From positions 23,754 to 87,753 of the forward strand of contig CAYNFR010000010.1 in NCBI GenBank assembly GCA_964396595.1: a DNA stretch of 64,000 bases. The letters are read 5' to 3'. Positions 44,701 through 53,197 of the stretch are shown here, piece after piece; the first letter of the stretch is position 1; each line of letters starts with the position of its first letter. This DNA is from CAYNFR01 sp964396595. Its GTDB lineage: Bacteria > Bacteroidota > Bacteroidia > Chitinophagales > Saprospiraceae. Below the pieces are notes generated by a model, which had not been told where the DNA came from, did no database searches, and worked only from the letters and a program-made list of their open reading frames with translations. The position numbers were made by a program, and so were the translations under genes.

Positions 44701-45855
44701 ATGGCAAAAAGAGATTATTATGAAATATTGGGCGTCGCCAAAAATGCCGATGCAGATACTATCAAGAAAGCCTATCGCAAAGTAGCTCTCCAATATCACC
44801 CTGATAGAAATCCGGGTGATAAGGCAGCAGAGGACAAGTTTAAAGAAGCCGCCGAAGCTTACGAAGTACTCAGCGATGCCGACAAAAAAGCCCGATATGA
44901 TAGATTTGGCCATGCCGGTGTCGATGGAAATGCAGGTGGATTCAGAGGCGGCAACATGAATATGGAAGATATTTTCGAACATTTCGGAGATATATTCGGA
45001 GATTCCGGAAGCCCTTTTGAGAGTTTTTTTGGTGGCGGAAGATCACGCGGAACAACTGTAGGTCAGCGTGGAACTAATCTACGCATCAAAGTGGCACTGA
45101 CCTATGAAGAAATTGCTGCCGGCGTCAAGAAACGCATAAAAGTCAAAAAACAGGTCACTTGTGACCAATGTGGTGGCTCCGGGGCAAAGGATAAAAGCTC
45201 CCTTAGTACGTGTGGCACCTGTAATGGAGCTGGATATGTAAGACAAATAAAAAACACCTTTCTCGGACAAATGCAAACTACTGCTGCTTGTCCTACTTGT
45301 AACGGATCAGGTAAAACGATCACAGCATCCTGCTCTAAGTGTAAAGGAGAAGGACGCATCTATGCGGAAGAGATGCTTGAGATTGATATCCCTGCCGGTG
45401 TGGCAGAAGGTATGCAGCTATCGCTCAGAGCAAAAGGTAATGCCGGTAAAAATGGTGGCCCTACCGGCGATCTACTCGTAGTGATAGAAGAAATACAACA
45501 CGATACCTTCTCACGAGATAATCTCAATGTGATCCATGATCTCTATATCAATTTTGCCGATGCTGCATTAGGTACTACAGAGCAAGTACCGACGCTTGAC
45601 GGAAAAGTGAAAATAAAAATACCTGCCGGAACACAAGCAGGTAAAATATTCAGACTGAAAGGTAAAGGCTTTCCGGAAGTTCAAGGCTATAACCGAGGAG
45701 ATCAACTTATTAATGTCAATGTATGGACACCCCGCACCCTCAACAACGAGGAGCGCGAAATACTCGAAAAAATAAAAACACTTCCAAATTTTCAACCCAA
45801 TCCGGATAAATCCGAAAAGGGTTTCTTTGAGCGAATGAAAGACTTGTTTGACTAA
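44701..45855 (+). CDS. dnaJ: Chaperone DnaJ
   Basis: A complete type I DnaJ of 384 residues: J domain (about 4-70) with HPD in QYHPDRNPGDK, a Gly/Phe-rich linker (about 75-115), four zinc-binding CxxCxGxG repeats (CDQCGGSGA, CGTCNGAGY, CPTCNGSGK, CSKCKGEGR) and two C-terminal substrate-binding domains. It delivers unfolded clients to DnaK. Its TAA overlaps the gldH start by one base (TAATG), implying coupled translation. Confidence 0.97.
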   Translation: MAKRDYYEILGVAKNADADTIKKAYRKVALQYHPDRNPGDKAAEDKFKEAAEAYEVLSDADKKARYDRFGHAGVDGNAGGFRGGNMNMEDIFEHFGDIFGDSGSPFESFFGGGRSRGTTVGQRGTNLRIKVALTYEEIAAGVKKRIKVKKQVTCDQCGGSGAKDKSSLSTCGTCNGAGYVRQIKNTFLGQMQTTAACPTCNGSGKTITASCSKCKGEGRIYAEEMLEIDIPAGVAEGMQLSLRAKGNAGKNGGPTGDLLVVIEEIQHDTFSRDNLNVIHDLYINFADAALGTTEQVPTLDGKVKIKIPAGTQAGKIFRLKGKGFPEVQGYNRGDQLINVNVWTPRTLNNEEREILEKIKTLPNFQPNPDKSEKGFFERMKDLFD

Positions 45856-46319
45856 TGAAGCTCAGACATAAGGCTCTTCATATCCTATTGAGTATAGTAA
45901 CCATATGTCTGATTTCTTGTGCTTATCAACAACCACGGGGCATCAGTATTCAGCTACCGGACGAATGGTCTTGGAAGGATACGATCACTTTTAACATTGA
46001 AGGCATCAATAATCGGGAGCTTACAAGCTATGATATCGCTATCACCCATGCGGACGACTTCTTTTATCAGAATGTATATCTGAAGATAATTGACGATCAC
46101 AGCCCCGAAGATTCTTCCCAATTAAGCTCAATTGAGCTCACTGATGGCGCAGGCAGGTGGATAGGCGACAAAAAAGGTAAAAATTACAGGTGTGTCCATT
46201 CGGTGGCGTATCCGTTATCGGCTCAATCTAGAGAAATTAAAATATTGCCGTATGGACGTGAAGAATCACTAACAGGTATTAAATGTATCGAATTAATCTT
46301 CTTATCAGCACAGCAGTAA
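45855..46319 (+). CDS. gldH: Gliding motility lipoprotein GldH
   Basis: A 154-residue lipoprotein (lipobox LISC, about 19-22). The pattern matches GldH: a Trp-rich start WSWKDTITFNIE, an aromatic strand FFYQNVYLKII, and DGAGRWIGDKKGKNY. GldH is needed for gliding in Flavobacterium and is also found in non-gliding members. The link with grpE-dnaJ may only reflect operon drift. Confidence is moderate because the family is divergent. Confidence 0.72.
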   Translation: MKLRHKALHILLSIVTICLISCAYQQPRGISIQLPDEWSWKDTITFNIEGINNRELTSYDIAITHADDFFYQNVYLKIIDDHSPEDSSQLSSIELTDGAGRWIGDKKGKNYRCVHSVAYPLSAQSREIKILPYGREESLTGIKCIELIFLSAQQ

Positions 46320-46445
46320 AAGAAATAAAAACGCTTTCATGTTCCCTTTCATAGCGCTACTAGCCTCGCAGAGAAAATGATGCCCACAATGAAATACATC
46401 CTTGGCTTAAGACCTTTACCCTTTCACATACCCGGATATCTTGAC

Positions 46446-46491
46446 ATTCGATGAAGTGATCTTATCCTCATCCCGTGCTACTTCATCGAAT
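46446..46491. repeat. Perfect 12-bp inverted repeat
   Basis: Attcgatgaagt (46446-46457) and acttcatcgaat (46480-46491) are exact complements with a 22-base loop. The stem lies between gldH and parD and is not followed by a T-run. It may end the gldH transcript without a U-tract, or bound the parD island. Confidence 0.6.
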
Positions 46492-46542
46492 ATACCGTTG
46501 TTATGATGGATGAGAATTGTCCCCAAAAAAAATTTAACAACG

Positions 46543-46559
46543 ATACCAAATATTGGTAT
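46543..46559. promoter_or_regulatory. Candidate ParD operator
   Basis: Ataccaa, spacer ata, ttggtat: a perfect 7-bp inverted repeat 20 bases before the parD ATG. Ribbon-helix-helix antitoxins bind such palindromes at their own promoter, so this is a likely autoregulatory operator. Confidence 0.6.
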
Positions 46560-46579
46560 AGTTACAATAAAAAAGTAAA

Positions 46580-46825
46580 ATGTCAAAGGACCCGTCAGTC
46601 ACTTTAGGGCCACATTTTGAGCAAATCATCGAAAAAAGCATAGAATCAGGTAGGTATTCTTCTGCAAGTGAAGTCATTAGAGAAGGATTAAGACTTGTTG
46701 ATGAAAGGGAACAAAAAATTAAGATTCTAAGGGATGCAATTGAAGCGGGAGAAAAAAGTGGTTATGTGAAAAAATTTGACCCAGCAAAACACTTAGAAAA
46801 GCTTAATCAAAGTTACAAAAAATGA
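46580..46825 (+). CDS. parD: ParD-family antitoxin
   Basis: An 81-residue type II antitoxin. The N-terminal ribbon-helix-helix is SVTLGPHFEQIIEKSIESGR, then YSSASEVIREGLRLVDERE, the ParD/CC2985 signature; the C-terminal tail (LRDAIEAGEKSGYVKKFD) is the toxin-binding arm. A palindrome just upstream fits autoregulation. The gene overlaps the toxin gene by four bases. Base use is A/T-richer than the neighbours, which suggests recent transfer. The antitoxin is intact although the toxin gene is not. Confidence 0.85.
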   Translation: MSKDPSVTLGPHFEQIIEKSIESGRYSSASEVIREGLRLVDEREQKIKILRDAIEAGEKSGYVKKFDPAKHLEKLNQSYKK

Positions 46826-47121
46826 AGCTTAAGTTTGAAATAAGTGAATTAGCATTAGAAGATTTAGTTAATATATGGCAATATACAGTTGAACAATGGT
46901 CTAAAGAACAAGCGAACAAATATTACAATGAGATATTTTCGGCAATAGATAAAATTTGTGAGAACTCAGATAGCGGGAAACCTATCGACAAAATAAAAAA
47001 AGGATAAAAAAGAACTAATGTGAAATCTCATATGATAATATACAAAGTTAAAGAATCAACAATTTACATAGAAAGAATATTACATTAAAAAATGGATATC
47101 GAAAAGAATCTGATTGAATAA
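46822..47121 (+). pseudogene. parE: ParE-family toxin with two in-frame TAA codons
   Basis: The intact part (61 codons) begins KLKFEISELALEDLVNIWQY and is typical ParE/RelE. TAA at 47005-47007 falls where homologues have the Tyr of the G-Y-R core. The same frame goes on (KRTNVKSHMIIYKVKESTIYIE) to a second TAA at 47086-47088, where ILHQ-M is expected, and then MDIEKNLIE to a final TAA at 47119-47121. Total length (99 codons) and all C-terminal motifs are preserved without any indel. The truncated product would lack the active-site strands, so the toxin is most likely dead. Confidence 0.85.
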
Positions 47122-47649
47122 ATCACCCCCATAACAATGCACTGGACGGACAGACTTGCTATCGCTGCGTCCGTCGCCAGTGCTCACGATTTCCAGATGC
47201 ACATTGTTTTCGTTTTCATCGCTAAACCGATGAAACTTAATAGTGCCTGATCGACTATTAAAGCTACTATTTATGCTCGTAAATCCGGTAATGCTTACAT
47301 GTACACCAGGCTCATCATAGTCCTCATTAACCAGAGCATATTGCTTAAGAGATAGCACGTTTTCATCCTACTAAACATTAATCGTATCTACATTAGCATT
47401 GCCGATCTAGCAGGCCAATACGACATAACAATGACCTATGTTGTGCTACATTCCGCCACCTCCGACTGTAATAGACTCAATCATGCTTTTCTTACCACTC
47501 TGCTCAATGATAATCTCCCCTTTTTTAAAATATTCCTCCTTATATGCATCAAGAGATGCTTGCTCTTTGGCGGAAACATTACATGAAAAAGCAATTGCAC
47601 ATAAAGGCACTAAAGTAATTGACGAGAGGAAAAGATTATAGTAATTCAA
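47080..47649 (-). pseudogene. Decayed paralogue of the adjacent secreted protein (four in-frame TAG)
   Basis: In one continuous minus-strand frame the N-terminal part (signal-like LVPLCAIAFSC, then GEIIIEQSGKKSMIESITVGGGG) stops at TAG 47446-47448. The frame then passes TAG at 47407-47409, 47371-47373 and 47368-47370 and resumes with LKQYALVNEDYDEPGVHVSI and SGTIKFHRFSDENENNVHLEI. The intact neighbour at 47740-48291 has matching SGGG, KQYALVNDGYN and SGSIKIHRF segments at equal spacing. So this is a duplicate inactivated by point mutations. Its end overlaps the end of the parE pseudogene tail to tail. Confidence 0.8.
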
Positions 47650-47739
47650 TAGAGGTTAAAATATTACTAAACTGAAAAACAATAATCGTGATGTATAAGG
47701 CTCGGAACGGATTGCACCCCTCGGTATTAAGTCAATAAA

Positions 47740-48291
47740 CTATCCTTTGACAAAGCCGGAAATCTTTATCTGTTCATCAGAGACTTCTCCTGTACTGCTA
47801 TTTATTACAGCGAAAACACCATCAAACTCCAAGTAAATTTTTTCACTTCCCTGCGTGAAGCGGTGAATCTTGATGCTTCCCGATATACTCTCATACCTCA
47901 CCGTGGCACTTGTACTTTCTCTTATGGAGATAAAGGAGCCTGTACCCACGTTATAGCCATCATTTACAAGGGCATACTGCTTAGCTGAAGGATTTTCGTT
48001 ACCGAAGCGAATATCCAGAGTCATAGCTGTAGGGCTCCTCTCTTCGGTCATATATCCCAAGCTGACAAAGGCATAATTAGATTCGGAGACTACGCCTCCC
48101 CCACTCACGGTCATAGGTTTTATCACTATTTCCCCTTCACTCTTCTCAATCGTTATGAGGCCTTTTCCGTCATGTTGCGTGACTGATTTAGCCACAGCTT
48201 GGGGATCATTTGCTTTTGCTGTGCATGCGATGCATGCGAGAAAAATCATCCCGATTAATAGGATCGGATTTCGTGTGTTTAAAGTTTTCAT
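47740..48291 (-). CDS. Secreted/lipid-anchored protein of unknown family
   Basis: A 183-residue protein. The signal carries two Cys (FLACIACTAK), and either could be a lipobox. A conserved opening (GLITIEKSEGEIVIKPMTVSGGG) is followed by a beta-rich domain ending VRYESISGSIKIHRFTQG, YLEFDGVFAVIN and EQIKISGFVKG. The strand pattern with a terminal I-SG-F is reminiscent of DUF6252-like Bacteroidota lipoproteins, but I cannot assign it. A decayed paralogue lies next to it. Its position beside a ParDE locus suggests an accessory island. Confidence 0.68.
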   Translation of the reverse strand: MKTLNTRNPILLIGMIFLACIACTAKANDPQAVAKSVTQHDGKGLITIEKSEGEIVIKPMTVSGGGVVSESNYAFVSLGYMTEERSPTAMTLDIRFGNENPSAKQYALVNDGYNVGTGSFISIRESTSATVRYESISGSIKIHRFTQGSEKIYLEFDGVFAVINSSTGEVSDEQIKISGFVKG

Positions 48292-48351
48292 AGTTGAATG
48301 TTTATTATTTTATATTAAAGTATGCATAACCCTGCTTAGATTAAAAACTAT

Positions 48352-49383
48352 TTACAACGATCCATCAGAATATTTATAAATAGCTGCCGTCACTACTTGA
48401 CCGACCACCTTGAGCGTGCGGGGATCAATATTGTCAATATCGTCTGAATGGCGATGATGATAATGTCCAAAACTGCGACGATCCTCAGGCGAAATATTGA
48501 TGATGTCGATCATGGGAATACGTGCATAAGCAATTACATTGACATGATCATCCTGAACAGCTCCGGCATTGAAATCTTGAAAATAGTCAGAATATCCCAT
48601 GCGCTGTGCTAATGTCCATACTTTGTCCACATACATGGCGGCATACTTTCGCGAAAACTCTTCTTTACCAAAAGTCGCGTTCTTCGCCCCGACCATATCA
48701 AGCAAGATTCCCCAGTCTGCTTTATAGCCTTTTGGTTTAAGGTTATTAGACCAGTATCGAGAGCCTATTGTCCAGTCATTGGATGAGTTACTTCCTTCAG
48801 GCTCTCCTTGATCTTCTGCGTCAAAAAACATAAAATCAACGCCTATACTTATCGGGTTAGCTGAGATAACACGGGCTATTTCTAATAACAATGCGACACC
48901 ACTGCCACCATCGTCTGCCCCTGGTATGGGGTGATCCTTCCGCTCAGTATCCTTATCAGCTATCGCTCTTGTATCATAATGTGCTGCCAGCAAAATGCGC
49001 TTAGTCAAGGCAGGATTTATCTGCCCCATGATATTGGTACAAGGCACATTCTCTCTGCCTAAAAAATCTGCTTTAAAATCTTGGGTGACAACATTTAATC
49101 CCAATGATTTTAATTCATCAATTATCCAATCCCGACATTGGGCATGGCCCGCCGTACCTGGCACGCGCGCACCAAATGACAATTGCTTTTCTATCAGACT
49201 AAAAGCATTATTTTCATCTATAGCCGGAATTACAACGCGGGCAAGTGCTTCTATAGTAGCAGTCTGCTGTGGGGTATCAGATTTGCATGACACCACACTT
49301 ATCAGAAGGCAAGTAATCAATACCTTCGCCAATATCCATTTGCTAATTCTATCCATATTGCCTGAAGGCTGATTTCTCTTCAT
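48352..49383 (-). CDS. M28-family zinc peptidase / glutaminyl-cyclase-like lipoprotein
   Basis: A 343-residue lipoprotein (lipobox VVSC, about 30-33). The catalytic domain shows AAHYDTRA (zinc His and Asp), GADDGGSGVALLLE (bridging Asp), FFDAEDQGE (Glu pair), and YHHRHSDDIDNI (distal His). The GTAGHAQCRDWI and DFMFFDAEDQG context is that of bacterial glutaminyl-peptide cyclotransferases within M28, which form N-terminal pyroglutamate, as well as of aminopeptidases. Either activity would fit. It lies 15 bases downstream of cysS. ATG 49356 is an alternative start. Confidence 0.85.
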   Translation of the reverse strand: MKRNQPSGNMDRISKWILAKVLITCLLISVVSCKSDTPQQTATIEALARVVIPAIDENNAFSLIEKQLSFGARVPGTAGHAQCRDWIIDELKSLGLNVVTQDFKADFLGRENVPCTNIMGQINPALTKRILLAAHYDTRAIADKDTERKDHPIPGADDGGSGVALLLEIARVISANPISIGVDFMFFDAEDQGEPEGSNSSNDWTIGSRYWSNNLKPKGYKADWGILLDMVGAKNATFGKEEFSRKYAAMYVDKVWTLAQRMGYSDYFQDFNAGAVQDDHVNVIAYARIPMIDIINISPEDRRSFGHYHHRHSDDIDNIDPRTLKVVGQVVTAAIYKYSDGSL

Positions 49384-49398
49384 TAATCTATATTCGAC

Positions 49399-50898
49399 TT
49401 AATTAAAACGCCAGCTAGAGCCGTCTTTACCATCTTTTACAACCACATTGGCGGCAGTCAAACTATCTCTTATTTTATCGGCCATGGCCCAATTTTTACT
49501 TTTACGGGCTTCTTGTCTTAATTCTAGTATCAACTCCATAGCCACATTAAGACTTTTTGCAGCAGTACTGCCATCAGAGCTTGCCATCTCATCTTCTAAT
49601 CCTAAAATATCCTGAAGTATTGTGCGGAAATTTTGTTGAAGCGCGAGAATGGTCTCATTTTTTATCAACGTATATTCTCCTCTACCATCTTTGTGGTTAT
49701 TGATGACTCCGACAAGTTCGAATAAACGAGCCAAAGCCTTAGGCGTATTAAAGTCATCATCCATCTCTTGATAAACTCCTTCAATGGTGGTCATTATCTG
49801 CTGGTCCAATGATGTACCAGAACCACCGACAGATTGTAGGCTCTGCAGATATCGGTTGGCTTCCATGAGTCTTTTGTATCCCTTTTCTGCCGCTTGTAAG
49901 GCATCGTCACTCAGATCGAGGGTAGAGCGATAATGTGCTTGAAGCATAAAAAACTTCACAACCATAGTCGTATAAGCTTTCGTAATATGTGGACTTTGAC
50001 CGGAAAACAGCTCTCCGGGCATGATGCTATTGCCATCGCTCTTGGACATTTTCCTTCCATTCAGAAGAAGCATATTAGAGTGCATCCAGACTCTGGCAGG
50101 CGAACAATTGCATGCCCCTACATTCTGAGCTACTTCATTTTCATGATGCGGAAACTTAAGATCGGCTCCGCCGCCATGTATATCAAACTGTTCGCCAAGA
50201 TATTTAGTGCTCATTGCGGAACATTCTAGATGCCAGCCCGGAAATCCTACTGACCATGGAGAGTTCCACTTCATCAAGTGTCTGTTATCCGCTTTCATCC
50301 ATATAGCAAAATCCGCAGGGTGGCGCTTTTCATCCTGATTTTTAAGTTCGCGGGATTCCGCTATCAGATCATCAAGAACTCTACCTGACAATTTTCCATA
50401 TATATCATGCTGCGCTGTGAAGGCCGGCACATCAAAATAAACTGACCCATTGGCGATATATGCGAATCCATTATCTAGTATGCGCTGTACCATTTCAATT
50501 TGCTCCAGTATATGTCCGGTAGCACGCGGCTCTATGCTAGGTGGGAGTGTGTTAAACCTCTTCATCATGTCATGAAAGCCTACAGTGTACTTCTGCACGA
50601 CTTCCATAGGCTCCAGATTTTCAAGCTTTGCCCGCTCGGCAATCTTATCTTCTCCTTCATCTACATCTCCTACAAGATGACCTACATCGGTGATATTGCG
50701 CACGTATCTGACCTTATATCCTTTAAAAAGAAGATAGCGATATATTATATCAAAACTAGTGAATGTGCGGATATTGCCTAGATGAACGTCATTGTACACG
50801 GTCGGTCCACATACGTACATGCCCACTACCTTGTCATTTATGGGTTTAAACACCTCCTTAGATCTAGTCAAGGTGTTATAAATCATTAGATCACTCAT
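49399..50898 (-). CDS. cysS: Cysteinyl-tRNA synthetase
   Basis: A 499-residue class I synthetase charging tRNA-Cys. The HIGH motif is in YNDVHLGNIRTF, preceded by the zinc Cys in MYVCGPTVYND; the other zinc ligands lie in WHLECSAMS and HHENE; the KMSKS motif is RKMSKSDGN. The DALR-type C-terminal domain and the final RDSLTAANVVVKDGKDGSSW are normal. Single copy, probably co-transcribed with the M28 peptidase gene. Confidence 0.96.
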   Translation of the reverse strand: MSDLMIYNTLTRSKEVFKPINDKVVGMYVCGPTVYNDVHLGNIRTFTSFDIIYRYLLFKGYKVRYVRNITDVGHLVGDVDEGEDKIAERAKLENLEPMEVVQKYTVGFHDMMKRFNTLPPSIEPRATGHILEQIEMVQRILDNGFAYIANGSVYFDVPAFTAQHDIYGKLSGRVLDDLIAESRELKNQDEKRHPADFAIWMKADNRHLMKWNSPWSVGFPGWHLECSAMSTKYLGEQFDIHGGGADLKFPHHENEVAQNVGACNCSPARVWMHSNMLLLNGRKMSKSDGNSIMPGELFSGQSPHITKAYTTMVVKFFMLQAHYRSTLDLSDDALQAAEKGYKRLMEANRYLQSLQSVGGSGTSLDQQIMTTIEGVYQEMDDDFNTPKALARLFELVGVINNHKDGRGEYTLIKNETILALQQNFRTILQDILGLEDEMASSDGSTAAKSLNVAMELILELRQEARKSKNWAMADKIRDSLTAANVVVKDGKDGSSWRFN

Positions 50899-50943
50899 GA
50901 AACAAAAATATAATGCCCTTGATATAGGCGTTGCAAAAATAGC

Positions 50944-51984
50944 CTAATACCAATTAAATGAAGCTTTTATAACGTTATGATCCGATAAAGGTGTGCTGAT
51001 GCAATCATAATTTTTGTTGATCAATGCTTTATCATCGTAAAGGATGTAGTCGATTCGCAATAGCGGGATGCGGCCTTTCCAGGTTGTTCCCCAGCCTTTG
51101 CCATTCTTCATAAAAGCATCGGCCATTCCCTTCCGCAAAGTCCGATAGGCGAAAGACATAGGCGAATCATTAAAGTCTCCACTCATAATGATTGCCCCAC
51201 TAAATTCATTGGCGTGAGTCTTAAGTTTCTCGGCCTGTCTCGCGCGCATCGGTACTGTTTCTCTATATTTTCTAATCGCTTCTGCGAATCCTATCGTAAA
51301 ATTTTCTGCTGAAACTTCGGCAAGGGTAATGTTATCATAAGATGCTTGACTAATGCGGTGCGACTGTAAATGAACATTATAAATTCTGAGCAATCGATCA
51401 TTGAGTGACAAATCCGTCCAGATAGTGCCATTATTACGCTGGTCTTTATCAACCACGCCTTTATCAACAATCGGAAATCGCGTCATGATAAGTGCTCCCT
51501 TTTTAGGATCTCGATAAAAGTTCATAGACGGATAGTCATTTTTTAGGCCTATTTCCGCCTGATCATTAATTTCTTGAAAGCATATAATGTCCGGACTGGG
51601 CTTCGCTTCAATGATTTGTTTGAATTCAGCCCATTCTTTTGGCCTCAGTCCTTCCTTCGTGGTGAACTTGGATGAAACCATAACATTAAAGCTCATAATG
51701 ACAATATCCCCTTCCTCTGTAGCTGCATCACTTGAAAATCCCACATATCGGAGCATATGCGGCGTACATAAAGATAAGATGATAAAAAAGCAGATACCGA
51801 TTCCTTTGTCAGCTATATAAATAGGAAACAACATTATAAGTCCTAAGAGATAGGCATAAGGAAAGCTCAGAGCCACAAGAGAGAGAACGCCATAGCGATT
51901 GGGCATGACCATCGAAGATATATAAGCGCCCGCTAGCACAAGAATTATCAAAATGGCCGATAATCTAAGTAATCGAACCAGCAC
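50944..51984 (-). CDS. Endonuclease/exonuclease/phosphatase-family protein with membrane anchor
   Basis: The 346-residue protein starts at GTG 51984 and has about three N-terminal transmembrane segments (residues 5-90), then an EEP domain: MSFNVMV, CFQEIND (metal Glu), YNVHLQSH, SGDFNDSPMSF and the terminal SDHNVIKASF (Asp-His). The family cleaves phosphodiesters in nucleic acids, lipids or phosphoinositides. In Bacteroidota this membrane-anchored form is regularly coded after a rhomboid gene, as here (two-base gap). Substrate unknown. Confidence 0.87.
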   Translation of the reverse strand: MLVRLLRLSAILIILVLAGAYISSMVMPNRYGVLSLVALSFPYAYLLGLIMLFPIYIADKGIGICFFIILSLCTPHMLRYVGFSSDAATEEGDIVIMSFNVMVSSKFTTKEGLRPKEWAEFKQIIEAKPSPDIICFQEINDQAEIGLKNDYPSMNFYRDPKKGALIMTRFPIVDKGVVDKDQRNNGTIWTDLSLNDRLLRIYNVHLQSHRISQASYDNITLAEVSAENFTIGFAEAIRKYRETVPMRARQAEKLKTHANEFSGAIIMSGDFNDSPMSFAYRTLRKGMADAFMKNGKGWGTTWKGRIPLLRIDYILYDDKALINKNYDCISTPLSDHNVIKASFNWY

Positions 51985-51986
51985 AC

Positions 51987-52862
51987 TTATGATTTTTTGC
52001 TCGCGCGATAAAGAATATCTTTTTCCTCTACGGTGAGACTCTCATAGCCTTGATCTTTTATTTTATCTAAGATCGAATCTACAAGCACTTCGAGATTACG
52101 CTCATCGGGAGATGATGACTTAGGTCGATCTCTTTGTGCCAGCTGAATTACTTTCATGGGAGCTTTGCGAGGGATAGAGCTATTATGAAACCAAGAATCT
52201 ATCATTCGGCTAAGACCGGCCGTCAGATCTACACCCAGATTTAATGCCCTGATATAAAATGCACCAAACAAAGCACCTCCAAGATGTGAAATCCTTCCAC
52301 CGGTATTGTTCGCCTCGCTGATCATGAAGATATCCAGTATCACCAGAAAGGCAACAATATACTTCAACTTGACATCACCGAGAAGCAGTAACCTCAAGTT
52401 ATATTCGGGTGCAACCCAGGCTGTTGCAACAATGATAGACATCACCGCTGCGGATGCACCTAGAGCAACACTATTGCCTGAGGCAAATTGAGCAAAGATA
52501 AAATAGCTCAAGCCACCTACCAATCCGCCCAATATATACAAGGGTAAAACTCTCTTGTCTCCCAATAAATCACCGAAAATTCTGCCAAACCAATAAAACA
52601 TAAGCATATTCCAGGCTAAATGCCATATCCCTTCATGCAAGAACATATATGTCAAGACCGACCAAGGTTGCTTAATCAATTGACCAAAAGCTCCCGGCCA
52701 CGCTAACCACGATACTAATTTGGTCTCAAAAGCATTGCCGGGTGTAAGGATTTTGACCAATAGGATTCCTAGAAAGATAAAGAGGTTAATCAGGATGATC
52801 CTGGTGATCATATTGCCATGTCTCAACTGAAGCCTGATATCATCAATGATAGACTGTATCAT
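51987..52862 (-). CDS. Rhomboid-family intramembrane serine protease
   Basis: From ATG 52862 the product is 291 residues with six hydrophobic segments. The catalytic dyad is present: Ser in VALGASAAVMS and His in RISHLGGALFGA. The WHLAWNMLMFYWFG motif (His and Asn of helix 2) fits the family. The C-terminal cytoplasmic tail (about 90 residues) ends in an acidic helix. An open frame to 52910 lacks a suitable N-terminus. Rhomboids cleave transmembrane substrates; the partner is unknown. It is followed directly by the EEP gene. Confidence 0.88.
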   Translation of the reverse strand: MIQSIIDDIRLQLRHGNMITRIILINLFIFLGILLVKILTPGNAFETKLVSWLAWPGAFGQLIKQPWSVLTYMFLHEGIWHLAWNMLMFYWFGRIFGDLLGDKRVLPLYILGGLVGGLSYFIFAQFASGNSVALGASAAVMSIIVATAWVAPEYNLRLLLLGDVKLKYIVAFLVILDIFMISEANNTGGRISHLGGALFGAFYIRALNLGVDLTAGLSRMIDSWFHNSSIPRKAPMKVIQLAQRDRPKSSSPDERNLEVLVDSILDKIKDQGYESLTVEEKDILYRASKKS

Positions 52863-53197
52863 AGGATTTTTTAAGAAACACAAGTATTTGTGCCATCCAA
52901 AAATAAGCATACTTGGTCTTAATAGGCTGAAAAATTTTTAGGGGACCTCAATCTTTATGAGTTACGATATAAATCATCGGTTTACCCTCAGTGAAACTAC
53001 ACCTTAAAACATTTATGAAATCGAAAGAAAGATCAGAAAAGTTAATTCATTACTATTCAAACTTGCTTATTGAATGAATAACCCTCATGTCTGTGTCAAC
53101 GTGAGATGGAGGAAAGCGTCGCAGCTTGAATGAAATTGGAATTCCTTTTTAGCGAATGGTCCTAGTTAAATAGTTATCAAAAATCATAGTCAAAAAG
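52863..53197. other. Gene-free stretch
   Basis: Between the glycosyltransferase stop and the rhomboid start I see only short frames, the longest sensible one about 20 codons (from 53014), and no strong hairpin. It probably holds the promoter of the rhomboid-EEP pair. Confidence 0.5.

Noticed and set aside
3007..47088. Recoding of TAA as a sense codon in this organism
   Set aside because: Several intact genes in the window end at TAA exactly where their families end (for example dnaJ, the TesA-like gene and recQ), and the secreted paralogue is broken by TAG, so a general reassignment does not fit.
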